Shown here piece by piece: positions 25,612-33,200 of a stretch of 64,000 nucleotides of DNA (the first letter of the stretch is position 1; the number at the start of each line of letters is the position of its first letter). The position numbers and the translations under genes were made by a program. The stretch lies in NCBI GenBank assembly GCA_033764865.1, contig JANRIM010000111.1:62001-126000 (forward strand), written 5' to 3'. Origin of the DNA: VFBF01 sp033764865 (GTDB lineage Bacteria; Pseudomonadota; Alphaproteobacteria; Caulobacterales; Aquidulcibacteraceae). Under the pieces are notes generated by a model that did not search any database, was not told the origin of the DNA, and saw only the letters and a list, made by a program, of their open reading frames with translations.

Positions 25612-26502
25612 CTAGGGCGCCGCTCCCGCTGGCAATACCGGCGCTTCACGAAGGAGCGTCACCGAGATCCGCCGGTTGCCCGGCAGGGTGGGGTCATCGG
25701 GAAAGAGCGGCTCTGAATCCGCCTTGCCCGCCACCTGGTAGATGCGGTCCTGGGGGATGCCTGAAGCCTGAACGACCCGGCGCGCCGCGTTGGCGCGGTC
25801 CGCAGACAGCTCCCAGTTGGTCATGCCGCGGGACGAGGGCGGGGAGCCATCGGTGTGGCCGGCGATGGACAGACGGTTCGGTAAATCTGCGGCGACGTTG
25901 GCCACCGCTGACAGGAGCTTTCGCGCCCGGCCGTTCAGCTCGGCGCCACCGGCCTCGAACATTGACCGCCCTTCCTGATCGACGAGCTGGATGCGCAAGC
26001 CCTCGGGGGTTACCTCCATCAAAACGTGCTTGGAGAGTTCGGCGAGGTCCGGCATGTCCTGGATGGCCTGACGAATGGACTGCTCGGCCCGTTCGAATTC
26101 GGCATTCTCCCGCGCCGCGCGGGCCCGTGCCAGCGAAGCCTCGGTGGCTTCCGCAGTGCCGTTTTGCGGGTCGGGCGCGCCCTGAAGGTCGCCCCCGTTG
26201 GAGCGTCCCTCCTTGAATTGGGTTTCCTGGGCCTGGCGGGCGCCGGATTCGGCGAGGGCCTGTCCGGCCAGAAGGCCCCCGGCGCCGCTGGTGGTTTCCG
26301 AAACGCTCGCGGGTGCGAAGAAGTCCGCGATGCCGCGTTTCTGCTCCGGGCTGGTGGTGTTGATCAGCCACATCAGGAGGAAGAACGCCATCATCGCCGT
26401 CACGAAGTCGGCGTAAGCCACTTTCCAGGCGCCGCCATGATGGCCATGACCGCCCTTCTTGATCCGCTTGATGATGATCGGGGCTTTGTTGGCGGCGGCC
26501 AT
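25612..26502 (-). CDS. motB: Flagellar motor stator protein MotB
   Basis: A 296-residue stator subunit. After a Lys/His/Gly-rich leader, a single membrane helix begins at about residue 28 and holds the essential proton-binding Asp32 in AYADFVTAMMAFFLL. A plug/linker region with Ala/Glu-rich helix follows. The C-terminal OmpA-like peptidoglycan-binding domain shows IAGHTDGS and LSADRANAARRVV. MotB works with MotA, which is not adjacent; in Caulobacterales the two genes are often apart. No other flagellar gene is in the window. Confidence 0.93.
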   Translation of the reverse strand: MAAANKAPIIIKRIKKGGHGHHGGAWKVAYADFVTAMMAFFLLMWLINTTSPEQKRGIADFFAPASVSETTSGAGGLLAGQALAESGARQAQETQFKEGRSNGGDLQGAPDPQNGTAEATEASLARARAARENAEFERAEQSIRQAIQDMPDLAELSKHVLMEVTPEGLRIQLVDQEGRSMFEAGGAELNGRARKLLSAVANVAADLPNRLSIAGHTDGSPPSSRGMTNWELSADRANAARRVVQASGIPQDRIYQVAGKADSEPLFPDDPTLPGNRRISVTLLREAPVLPAGAAP

Positions 26503-26573
26503 GGGCTTAGGTCGTGAACGAGGACGGGCGGACCGTGCCCCGGGCAGCGTTAAGATCGAGTGATCAGGACAGC

Positions 26574-27056
26574 ATGATTGAACAGGACGACGGGCGAGGG
26601 TTCCGGCAGGCGCTGGGCGGCTTCGCGACAGGCGTGGCGCTCATCGCCGCCGATACGGCCCAGGGCGTGGCCGGCATTGTGGTGAACTCCTTCACCTCCG
26701 TATCGCTGACGCCGCGGCTGGTCCTGTGGTGCCTGGGCGATGCTTCCGACCGCTACGGCGCGTTCTCGGAGGCCGAGCGGTGGAGCGCCAACGTGCTCGG
26801 CGTCGGCCAACAGGCTGTTTCGGCGCGGGTCGCCCGGCCGGGCGGTCACGACATCTCGGACCTGTCCATCGCTCGACTGCATGGCGCGCCTGTTCTGGAC
26901 GGGGCGATCGCCCAGCTGTCCTGCCGCACGCGCGAGCGCCTGACGATGGGCGATCACCTGGTCATCGTTGGCGACGTTGAGGGCTATGCGGCGTCGGCGG
27001 GCGACGGCCTTCTGTATTTCAGGGGCCGGTACGGCCGCGCTGTCACGGAGGCCTGA
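26574..27056 (+). CDS. Flavin reductase family protein
   Basis: A 160-residue FMN-binding split-barrel protein of the HpaC/flavin reductase family, which supply reduced flavin to monooxygenases. Signatures: FATGVALIAA near the N terminus, VNSFTSVSLTPRLVLWCL, and the C-terminal DGLLYFRGRYGR. The ATG at 26574 is chosen because the family sequence begins there and an AGGA lies 8 bases upstream; the frame is open to a GTG at 26514. No partner oxygenase is close. The next gene starts 2 bases after its stop. Confidence 0.83.
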   Translation: MIEQDDGRGFRQALGGFATGVALIAADTAQGVAGIVVNSFTSVSLTPRLVLWCLGDASDRYGAFSEAERWSANVLGVGQQAVSARVARPGGHDISDLSIARLHGAPVLDGAIAQLSCRTRERLTMGDHLVIVGDVEGYAASAGDGLLYFRGRYGRAVTEA

Positions 27057-27057
27057 C

Positions 27058-27933
27058 ATGGCGCGCATTGCATTCATCGGGCTCGGGGTGATGGGATTTC
27101 CCATGGCGGGGCATCTGGCGACGGCGGGCCATGATGTCTCGGTCTTCAACAGGTCGGCGCAGAAGGCGCAGGCCTGGGCGCAGCGATATCCCGGACGGGT
27201 CGCCGCAACCGTCGCCTCTGCGGCCGAAGGGGCGGAGTTCGTATTCTCCTGCGTCGGCGCTGACGCCGACGTCGCCGCTGTCGCGCCTCTCGCGCTGGCG
27301 AGCATGCGGCCCGGGGGCGTGTTCGTCGATCACACGACCACCTCGGCCACCCTGGCGCGGGCGCTCTCAAAGGAGGCGCAGGACGTCGGTCGCTACTTCG
27401 TCGACGCCCCCGTCTCCGGCGGTCAGGCCGGCGCCGAAGGGGCGCGTCTCACTGTCATGGCGGGGGGGGACGCGGAGGTCTTCGCCCGCGCGCAGCCGGT
27501 GATGGCGGCGTACGCGGCCAACATGACCCTGATTGGCGGTTCCGGAGCGGGGCAACTGGCGAAAATGGTCAACCAGATCTGTATTGCCGGCATCATCCAG
27601 GGGCTGGCTGAGGGGCTCCATTTCGCCGAACGCGCCGGGATCGATCCCGAACGGGTGATCGCCGCGATCTCCAAGGGCGCCGCGCAATCCTGGCAGATGG
27701 AAAACCGGTGGCGCACGATGACGGAGGGGTCGTTCGACTTCGGCTTCGCGGTGGACTGGATGCGCAAGGATCTAGGTCTTGTCCTGGAAGAAGCCGGAGC
27801 CAACGGATCGGACTTGCCCGTGGCGGCGTTGGTGGACGCCTTCTATGCCGAGGTGCAGGCGTCCGGCGGTGGTCGCTGGGACACTTCCAGTCTGATCACG
27901 CGACTACGCGCCCGCGTGGGCGGCGCCGCTTAA
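27058..27933 (+). CDS. NAD(P)-dependent beta-hydroxyacid dehydrogenase (3-hydroxyisobutyrate dehydrogenase family)
   Basis: A 291-residue Rossmann-fold dehydrogenase. The dinucleotide motif GLGVMGFPMAGHLATAGHDV is at the N terminus. The substrate loop DAPVSGGQAGAEGA and the catalytic lysine in GAGQLAKMVNQ are intact. Family members oxidise 3-hydroxyisobutyrate, tartronate semialdehyde or related acids; substrate is not clear without the valine operon neighbours, which are absent here. It is probably co-transcribed with the flavin reductase (1 base apart). Confidence 0.88.
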   Translation: MARIAFIGLGVMGFPMAGHLATAGHDVSVFNRSAQKAQAWAQRYPGRVAATVASAAEGAEFVFSCVGADADVAAVAPLALASMRPGGVFVDHTTTSATLARALSKEAQDVGRYFVDAPVSGGQAGAEGARLTVMAGGDAEVFARAQPVMAAYAANMTLIGGSGAGQLAKMVNQICIAGIIQGLAEGLHFAERAGIDPERVIAAISKGAAQSWQMENRWRTMTEGSFDFGFAVDWMRKDLGLVLEEAGANGSDLPVAALVDAFYAEVQASGGGRWDTSSLITRLRARVGGAA

Positions 27934-27962
27934 CGGGATCGTGAGCCTTTTGGCCCATACCT

Positions 27963-28781
27963 TTGGGCGTGGCGCCTTCCAGGACACCCCCCGGCCGCTG
28001 GACGGCCCTTGTGATCGAGCCCGACAAGGCGCGGAGCGCGCTTGTGGTCGATCTGCTGCGGGACCTGGGCTGCGCAGAGGTGACTGCGATCCGGGATGGA
28101 GACGCGGCCTTCAGCCATCTCGCCAGCAAGGCGCCGCGGATCATCCTGTGCGCCGCCCGCATGACGCCGATGGACGGCTTCGATCTCACCCGCAGACTGC
28201 GCTGCTCACCCGATGTCCGCAGCAATGAAACCTCCCTGGTGCTGACGTTCGCTGGGATCGAGCGCAGAGATGTGTTGGCCTCGCTCAACGCGGGCGCCGA
28301 CGCGGTGCTGACGTTTCCCATGTCGCGCGGCCAGCTGGCCACGATGCTCTCGCTCCTGGACACCCAGAAGCGGCCGTTTGTCCGGTCCGCCACCTACGTG
28401 GGACCGTGCCGGCGGCGGGGGCTGGTCTCGGCGGAGACCCGGCGACGGCTGGAGGACTTCGGCGCGCCGGACGCCCTCGCCTCGATGATGGCGGCCCTGA
28501 AGACCCTGTTTGACCGCGGCCAGCGGGGCCCCATTTCCGCTTCAGAAGTCGAAGCATGCGCGCAGGCGCTGGCGGCCTTTTTGCGCGCCGCGCGCCCGGA
28601 TCGTGCGATGGACGAGGGCGCGCTCTGGACCCAGTGCCGGGCACTGGTGCGCCAGTTCAGCGATCACGCGCCCGGCCAGAAGAGCTTTGATCACGCCTTC
28701 GCCCCGCTGCGTAAGCTGTTGACGAACGTCGTTCTCAAGGACGCCGCGCAGCCGGATGGCGCCGAAGCCGCAGCAGCCTGA
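27963..28781 (+). CDS. Pseudo-receiver domain protein lacking the phosphoacceptor Asp
   Basis: A protein of about 272 residues. Residues 13-130 have a CheY-like receiver pattern: ALVIEPDKARSALV, IILCAARMTPMDGFDLTRRLR, LVLTFAG, AGADAVLTFPMS. At the site where the phosphorylated Asp should sit, three residues before the conserved Met, there is Ala64. The conserved Lys of the K-P loop is Phe118. It therefore cannot be a normal phospho-receiver. The C-terminal 140 residues are helical and match nothing I recognise. The start is TTG 27963 or GTG 27969. It ends 5 bases from convergent hemB. Confidence 0.7.
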   Translation: MGVAPSRTPPGRWTALVIEPDKARSALVVDLLRDLGCAEVTAIRDGDAAFSHLASKAPRIILCAARMTPMDGFDLTRRLRCSPDVRSNETSLVLTFAGIERRDVLASLNAGADAVLTFPMSRGQLATMLSLLDTQKRPFVRSATYVGPCRRRGLVSAETRRRLEDFGAPDALASMMAALKTLFDRGQRGPISASEVEACAQALAAFLRAARPDRAMDEGALWTQCRALVRQFSDHAPGQKSFDHAFAPLRKLLTNVVLKDAAQPDGAEAAAA

Positions 28782-28786
28782 CCAGG

Positions 28787-29779
28787 TCAGCCCAACAGGG
28801 CGGCCGCGCGGGGGGCGAAGTACGTGACCACGCCATCGCACCCGGCCCGCTTGAAAGCGCCCAACGTCTCCAGAATGGCGCGATCCTCGTCCAGCCAGCC
28901 GTTGGCGCAGGCGGCCTTGATCATGGCGTACTCGCCCGACACCTGGAACGCGTAGGTGGGCATCGCGAAGGCGTCCTTCACGCGTCGGACGATGTCCAGG
29001 TAGGGCAGTCCGGGCTTGACGAGGACCATGTCGGCGCCTTCGGCGATATCCATCGCCACCTCCCGCAGCGCCTCGTCCGTGTTCGCGAAATCCATCTGGT
29101 AGGTCTTCTTGTCGCCCGTCAGCACGGACGCCGAGCCGATGGCTTCACGGTATGGGCTGTAGAAGGCGGACGCATACTTCGCCGCGTAGGACATGATCAG
29201 GGTATCGCTTTGACCGGCGCCTTCCAGGGCTGACCGGATGGCGCCCACCCTACCGTCCATCATGTCGGAGGGGGCCACGATGTCCGCCCCCGCGGCGGCC
29301 TGGACCACCGCTTGCTCGACGAGTCGGGCGACGCTTTCGTCGTTGAGGATACGCCCATCGCGGATCACGCCGTCGTGTCCGTGATCGGTGAACGGATCCA
29401 GCGCGACGTCGACCATGACGCCAACTTCCGGCGCAGCATCCTTCATCGCGCGAACGGCGCGACATACAAGACCGTCGGGGTTGGCGGCTTGCGAACCGTT
29501 CGCATCTTTCAGTCGCGGGTCGATGTAGGGGAAGACGGCGATCGCCGGAATCCCCAACTCCCGCGCCTCCCGCGCGGCGTCGGCGGCGGCCCTCACGGAC
29601 AGCCGGTCCGCCCCGGGCATCGCCGCCACAGGTATCCGCGCCTCTGCGCCGTCGTGGACCACGAGCGCCCAGATGAGATCGTTTCGCGAGGGCGGTGTTT
29701 CGCGAACGAGGCGACGGACCCAGTCGGCCTGACGCAGCCGCCGGGGCCGCGCAGCGGGGTACGAGGCGGCGTGGGTCAT
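28787..29779 (-). CDS. hemB: Delta-aminolevulinic acid dehydratase (porphobilinogen synthase)
   Basis: A 330-residue enzyme joining two aminolevulinates to porphobilinogen. Active-site lysine segments are SYAAKYASAFYSPYREA and LVKPGLPYLDIV. The metal region reads VMVDVALDPFTDHGHDG, the Asp-rich, cysteine-poor version that implies magnesium rather than zinc use. The ATG at 29779 is chosen for its typical N terminus and GAAGG upstream; the frame continues to 29866. It diverges from hemA, so two successive haem steps flank one regulatory region. Confidence 0.94.
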   Translation of the reverse strand: MTHAASYPAARPRRLRQADWVRRLVRETPPSRNDLIWALVVHDGAEARIPVAAMPGADRLSVRAAADAAREARELGIPAIAVFPYIDPRLKDANGSQAANPDGLVCRAVRAMKDAAPEVGVMVDVALDPFTDHGHDGVIRDGRILNDESVARLVEQAVVQAAAGADIVAPSDMMDGRVGAIRSALEGAGQSDTLIMSYAAKYASAFYSPYREAIGSASVLTGDKKTYQMDFANTDEALREVAMDIAEGADMVLVKPGLPYLDIVRRVKDAFAMPTYAFQVSGEYAMIKAACANGWLDEDRAILETLGAFKRAGCDGVVTYFAPRAAALLG

Positions 29780-29810
29780 GGCGGGGCCTTCATGCGCGTT
29801 AAGGTCCCAG

Positions 29811-29839
29811 TTCATAGTCGTGGCGCATTGGTCTATACA
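29811..29839 (+). promoter_or_regulatory. Candidate promoter for hemA
   Basis: TTCATA (29811-29816), a 17-base spacer and TATACA (29834-29839) lie in the hemB-hemA divergent gap. Each hexamer matches consensus at four positions and the spacing is ideal. It would place transcription about 50 bases before the hemA start used here. Confidence 0.4.
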
Positions 29840-29901
29840 AGCGCGTCGCGTCGATCGGCCGGCCAACGATTTGAGGGATGGGCGCTAGCCCCGAGACCAC
29901 G

Positions 29902-31122
29902 ATGAGAGACGAGGACGCCCAGGTTTTCACCCGCGCCATTGACGCCGTGAAGGGCGAGGGCCGGTACCGGGTCTTTGCCGATATCCAGCGCGAACAGGGG
30001 CGTTTCCCGCACGCGCGGTTGCGACTGGCGGACGGCTCCCACCGGGACATCGTGGTGTGGTGCTCGAACGACTATCTCGGCCAGGGGCAAAGCCCCGAAG
30101 TGATCGCTGCGTTGAGCGACGCCGCCCGGAAGGTCGGCGCCGGCTCCGGCGGGACCCGCAACATCTCCGGCACCACCAGCTACCATGTGGACCTCGAGGC
30201 CGAACTCGCGCAGTTGCACGGCAAAGAGGCGGCCCTCTTGTTCACGTCGGGCTACGTGTCGAATGACGCGACCTTGTCGACGCTGGGCAAGCTGTTTCCC
30301 GATCTCTGGATCTTCTCCGATGAGTTGAACCACGCGTCGATGATCGAGGGCATCCGGCGCGCGAAGGCGACGGTGCGCGTGTTCCGGCACAACGATCTTC
30401 AGCATCTGGAATCGCTTCTCAACGAGGCCCCTGCGGGGGCCGCAAAGCTCATCGCCTTCGAGAGCGTCTATTCCATGGATGCCGACGTGGCGCCGATTTC
30501 CGCGATTTGCGACATCGCCGACGCCTACGGCGCGATGACGTACCTCGACGAGGTCCACGGCGTGGGCCTCTATGGCGAGGGCGGCGGCGGCATCGCGGAG
30601 CGCGACGGCCAGATGCATCGCGTCGATTTCATCGAAGGCACGCTGGCCAAGGCCTTCGGCGTCATGGGCGGATACGTGACCGGCCCGGCCGCTGCGATTG
30701 ACGCGATCCGGTCCTTTGCGCCGGGCTTCATTTTCACGACATCGCTGGCCCCGTCGCTTGCGGCGGCGGCTCTGGAGAGCGTTCGGCTGGTCCGCGCCTG
30801 TCCTCACATGCGCGTCCGTCTCGCCGAGCGGGCGGAACGCCTGAAGCAGATGTTCACGGACGCCGGCCTGCCCGTGATGCCTTCGACCACGCACATCGTC
30901 CCGCTGCTCGTGGGGGACGCGTCGCTGTGCAAGCAGATTTCCGACGGCCTTCTGTTCGAGCACGGCATTTACGTCCAGCCGATCAACTATCCCACGGTCC
31001 CGCGCGGCACAGAGCGCCTGCGGTTTACACCCTCGCCCTTCCACGACGACGCACTGATGGAGCAGCTGCTTGAGGCGCTGCTTTCGGTATGGGCGCAGCT
31101 CAACCTCAAACGGGCGGCGTGA
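29902..31122 (+). CDS. hemA: 5-aminolevulinate synthase
   Basis: A PLP enzyme of about 406 residues that condenses glycine and succinyl-CoA, the first step of haem synthesis by the C4 route typical of alphaproteobacteria. Marks: EGRYRVFADIQR, WCSNDYLGQGQSP, GSGGTRNISGTTSYH, and the PLP lysine in GTLAKAFGVMGGYV. The ATG at 29902 gives the usual length; an in-frame ATG at 29878 is also possible. The stop overlaps the next small gene (GTGA). Confidence 0.95.
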   Translation: MRDEDAQVFTRAIDAVKGEGRYRVFADIQREQGRFPHARLRLADGSHRDIVVWCSNDYLGQGQSPEVIAALSDAARKVGAGSGGTRNISGTTSYHVDLEAELAQLHGKEAALLFTSGYVSNDATLSTLGKLFPDLWIFSDELNHASMIEGIRRAKATVRVFRHNDLQHLESLLNEAPAGAAKLIAFESVYSMDADVAPISAICDIADAYGAMTYLDEVHGVGLYGEGGGGIAERDGQMHRVDFIEGTLAKAFGVMGGYVTGPAAAIDAIRSFAPGFIFTTSLAPSLAAAALESVRLVRACPHMRVRLAERAERLKQMFTDAGLPVMPSTTHIVPLLVGDASLCKQISDGLLFEHGIYVQPINYPTVPRGTERLRFTPSPFHDDALMEQLLEALLSVWAQLNLKRAA

Positions 31123-31331
31123 GCGGTCGGACCGTCTACTTCGAACTGACGCAGCTGGGCGGAGCCGCGCGCATGGCCGCCATCGACGCGGCGTCGGGCG
31201 TCGAAGCCGTCGTCATGGGGCCGGCCAACGCCGCCCGCAGCGATCTTGAGGCGCTCGCGCTCCGGAAACTTGAGCGTCTGCTGGCCGCCGAAGCACCCCC
31301 GCCGCGGTCCCAACCTGGCAAGCTGGTCTAG
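31119..31331 (+). CDS. DUF6898-like small conserved protein
   Basis: A 70-residue protein starting with GTG at 31119, overlapping the hemA stop by 4 bases. The sequence GRTVYFELTQLGGAARMAAID followed by SGVEAVVMGPANAARSDLE and an ALRKLERLLA helix matches a short family of unknown function, often annotated as serine hydroxymethyltransferase-neighbour or DUF6898, found in alphaproteobacteria near haem or nrdR genes. Function is unknown. Coupling to hemA suggests expression with it. Confidence 0.6.
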   Translation: MSGRTVYFELTQLGGAARMAAIDAASGVEAVVMGPANAARSDLEALALRKLERLLAAEAPPPRSQPGKLV

Positions 31332-31390
31332 AACGTCTGGCGAAGCGGGTGTCCACGGACCACGGTCGGTAGTATGGTCCCTGTCATCGG

Positions 31391-31406
31391 AATCAATATC
31401 TAGCGT
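31391..31406. promoter_or_regulatory. Possible NrdR box upstream of nrdR
   Basis: The core caatatctag (31394-31403) matches 9 of 10 positions of the NrdR-box core CwATATwTwG, with weaker flanks. It is 38 bases before the nrdR start. NrdR normally binds two boxes; I see only one, so autoregulation is a guess. Confidence 0.25.
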
Positions 31407-31440
31407 CCCGGGGTCTGGCCTGGGACCGCCCGGAGCCGCC

Positions 31441-31911
31441 ATGCGCTGTCCGTTCTGCCAGCACGAAGATACCCAGGTAAAGGACAGCCGGCCCACGGAG
31501 GACGGGGCCTCCATTCGCCGTCGACGCCAGTGCGGCGCGTGCGACGCCCGGTTCACGACCTTCGAACGCGTCCAGATTCGGGAGCTGATGATCATCAAAC
31601 GGTCTGACCGCCGGGTGCCCTTTGATCGCGAAAAACTGACCCGATCCGTGATGATCGCGCTGCGCAAAAGGCCCGTCGACGCTGACCGGGTCGAGTTGAT
31701 GATTTCAGGCATCGTGCGGCAGCTCGAAAGCCGCGGGGAGACCGAGATTCCCTCGGCGGTCCTGGGGGAACTCGTCATGGAGGCCTTGGCCAAGGTCGAC
31801 CAGGTCGCCTACGTCCGGTACGCGTCGGTCTACCGTGATTTTCGCGCCGCAGGAGATTTCCGGGAGTTTCTGGCTGACTTGCCGGAGGCGCCCAAGACCG
31901 CGCGCACATGA
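31441..31911 (+). CDS. nrdR: Transcriptional repressor NrdR
   Basis: A 156-residue repressor of ribonucleotide reductase genes. A zinc ribbon opens the protein (MRCPFCQ, then CGACDARFTTFE) and is followed by an ATP-cone domain (VQIRELMIIKRSDRRVPFD to YASVYRDF). It senses ATP/dATP. The ATG at 31441 is fixed by the zinc-ribbon start. Its stop overlaps the ribD start (ATGA). The nrdR-rib-nusB order is common in proteobacteria. Confidence 0.96.
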   Translation: MRCPFCQHEDTQVKDSRPTEDGASIRRRRQCGACDARFTTFERVQIRELMIIKRSDRRVPFDREKLTRSVMIALRKRPVDADRVELMISGIVRQLESRGETEIPSAVLGELVMEALAKVDQVAYVRYASVYRDFRAAGDFREFLADLPEAPKTART

Positions 31912-32576
31912 GCCGCCCCAGGATCACGCTCAAAATCGCCACCAGCCTGGACGGACGGATCGCCACCGCGTCCGGGGAAAGTCGCTGGATCACGGGACCT
32001 GCCGCCCGGGCGGCCGTCCACGGGTTACGCGCGGTTCACGACGGCGTCCTGATCGGCTCCGAAACGGCCGTGATCGACGATCCCGAGCTTACCGTAAGGG
32101 ACGGGCAAGCGCCGGCGCGCCAACCCCTGCGGATCGTGCTGGACTCCCGCCTACGGCTTTCCCCCGGAAGCCGACTGATGCGGACCCTCTCGCTGGCGCC
32201 GCTGCTCGTGATCGCCGGTCGGGACGCCGATCGTGGTCAAGCGGCGCGGCTGGAAAGCGCCGGTGCGAGGGTCGCCTTCGTCCCCCGCAGCCTTGACGGA
32301 CTGGACCTTGAGGAGGCCCTCGCCGTGATGCACGCCGGTCACGGGGTGGACCGTCTGATGGTGGAGGGCGGCGGGCGCGTGGCGTCGTCGTTCGTCGCCC
32401 GCGGCCTGGTGGACCGGATCGAGTGGTTTCGCGCACCCGTCCTGCTCGGCGGGGACGGTCGCGCCGCGATCGGCGCCCTGCCGTCGCGGCCCCTTGCTGA
32501 GGCGCCACGGTTCGTCCGGGTTGCGCTCCGCGAACTGGGGCCCGATCTGTGGGAAACCTTTGATCGGGACGGTTGA
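31908..32576 (+). CDS. ribD: RibD reductase domain only (5-amino-6-(5-phosphoribosylamino)uracil reductase)
   Basis: A 222-residue protein equal to the C-terminal half of bifunctional RibD. Reductase signatures: ITLKIATSLDGRIATASGESRWITG at the N terminus (split here into IATSLDGRIA and SRWITG), HDGVLIGSETAVIDDPELT, and RLMVEGGGRVASSFV. The N-terminal zinc deaminase domain (HAE and PCxxxGRTPPC) is completely absent, and the start codon overlaps nrdR, so it was not lost by mis-annotation. The deaminase step must be encoded elsewhere. It carries out NADPH reduction in riboflavin synthesis. Confidence 0.88.
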   Translation: MSRPRITLKIATSLDGRIATASGESRWITGPAARAAVHGLRAVHDGVLIGSETAVIDDPELTVRDGQAPARQPLRIVLDSRLRLSPGSRLMRTLSLAPLLVIAGRDADRGQAARLESAGARVAFVPRSLDGLDLEEALAVMHAGHGVDRLMVEGGGRVASSFVARGLVDRIEWFRAPVLLGGDGRAAIGALPSRPLAEAPRFVRVALRELGPDLWETFDRDG

Positions 32577-32578
32577 GC

Positions 32579-33193
32579 ATGTTCACGGGGCTGGTGTCGG
32601 CGGTGGGACGGATTGCTGCGGTGGACCGCAGGGATGGCCTCGTGCGGCTGACGGTGGAGTCGCCTTACGACGCCCAGACTGTGGCCATAGGCGCCTCCAT
32701 CAGCCACGCCGGATGCTGCCTGACGGTGGTTGATGCGTGGGTGAGGCCCATGGGTATGGCGCATGTGGTGGAAGTGGCGCCGGAGAGCCTCGCGCTGACC
32801 AGCCTGGGTGGATGGGCGGTGGGCGATCGGGTCAACCTCGAACGGTCGCTCCGCGCGGGCGACGAGCTCGGCGGTCACATCGTTGGGGGGCACGTGGACG
32901 GCCTGGGTGAGGTCGTCAGCGTGACGGCCGACGGTGAAGGCTGGCGGCTCGTCATCCGCGCTCCCCAGAGCCTGGCCCCGCTCATCGCGCCGAAGGGGTC
33001 GATCACGGTCGACGGCGTTTCCCTTACGGTCAACGAGGTCGATGGCGCGACGTTCGGCGTCCTGATCATTCCCCACACGTGGACGCACACGACGTTGTCC
33101 GGCCTCAAACCCGGCGCCAAGGTCAACCTTGAAGCGGATATGCTGGCGCGGTACGTCTCGCGCTTACTTGCCGCGCGCCTCGACGCGCAATGA
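32579..33193 (+). CDS. ribE: Riboflavin synthase alpha subunit
   Basis: A 204-residue riboflavin synthase that dismutates two lumazines to riboflavin. It begins MFTGLVSAVGRI, the canonical start, so the ATG at 32579 is used. The two homologous lumazine-binding barrels are visible, the second with GGHIVGGHVDGLGEV and SITVDGVSLTVNEV. It is 2 bases after ribD and 7 bases before the ribB-like gene. Confidence 0.95.
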   Translation: MFTGLVSAVGRIAAVDRRDGLVRLTVESPYDAQTVAIGASISHAGCCLTVVDAWVRPMGMAHVVEVAPESLALTSLGGWAVGDRVNLERSLRAGDELGGHIVGGHVDGLGEVVSVTADGEGWRLVIRAPQSLAPLIAPKGSITVDGVSLTVNEVDGATFGVLIIPHTWTHTTLSGLKPGAKVNLEADMLARYVSRLLAARLDAQ

Positions 33194-33200
33194 GGCGTGC

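Noticed and set aside
26503..26573. Single TTAAC near motB as a CtrA half-site
   Set aside because: Only one half-element; such 5-base matches are expected by chance.
31332..32578. Possible FMN riboswitch ahead of the riboflavin genes
   Set aside because: The conserved FMN-box segments are not present in the nrdR leader, and the rib genes themselves are separated by at most 7 bases.
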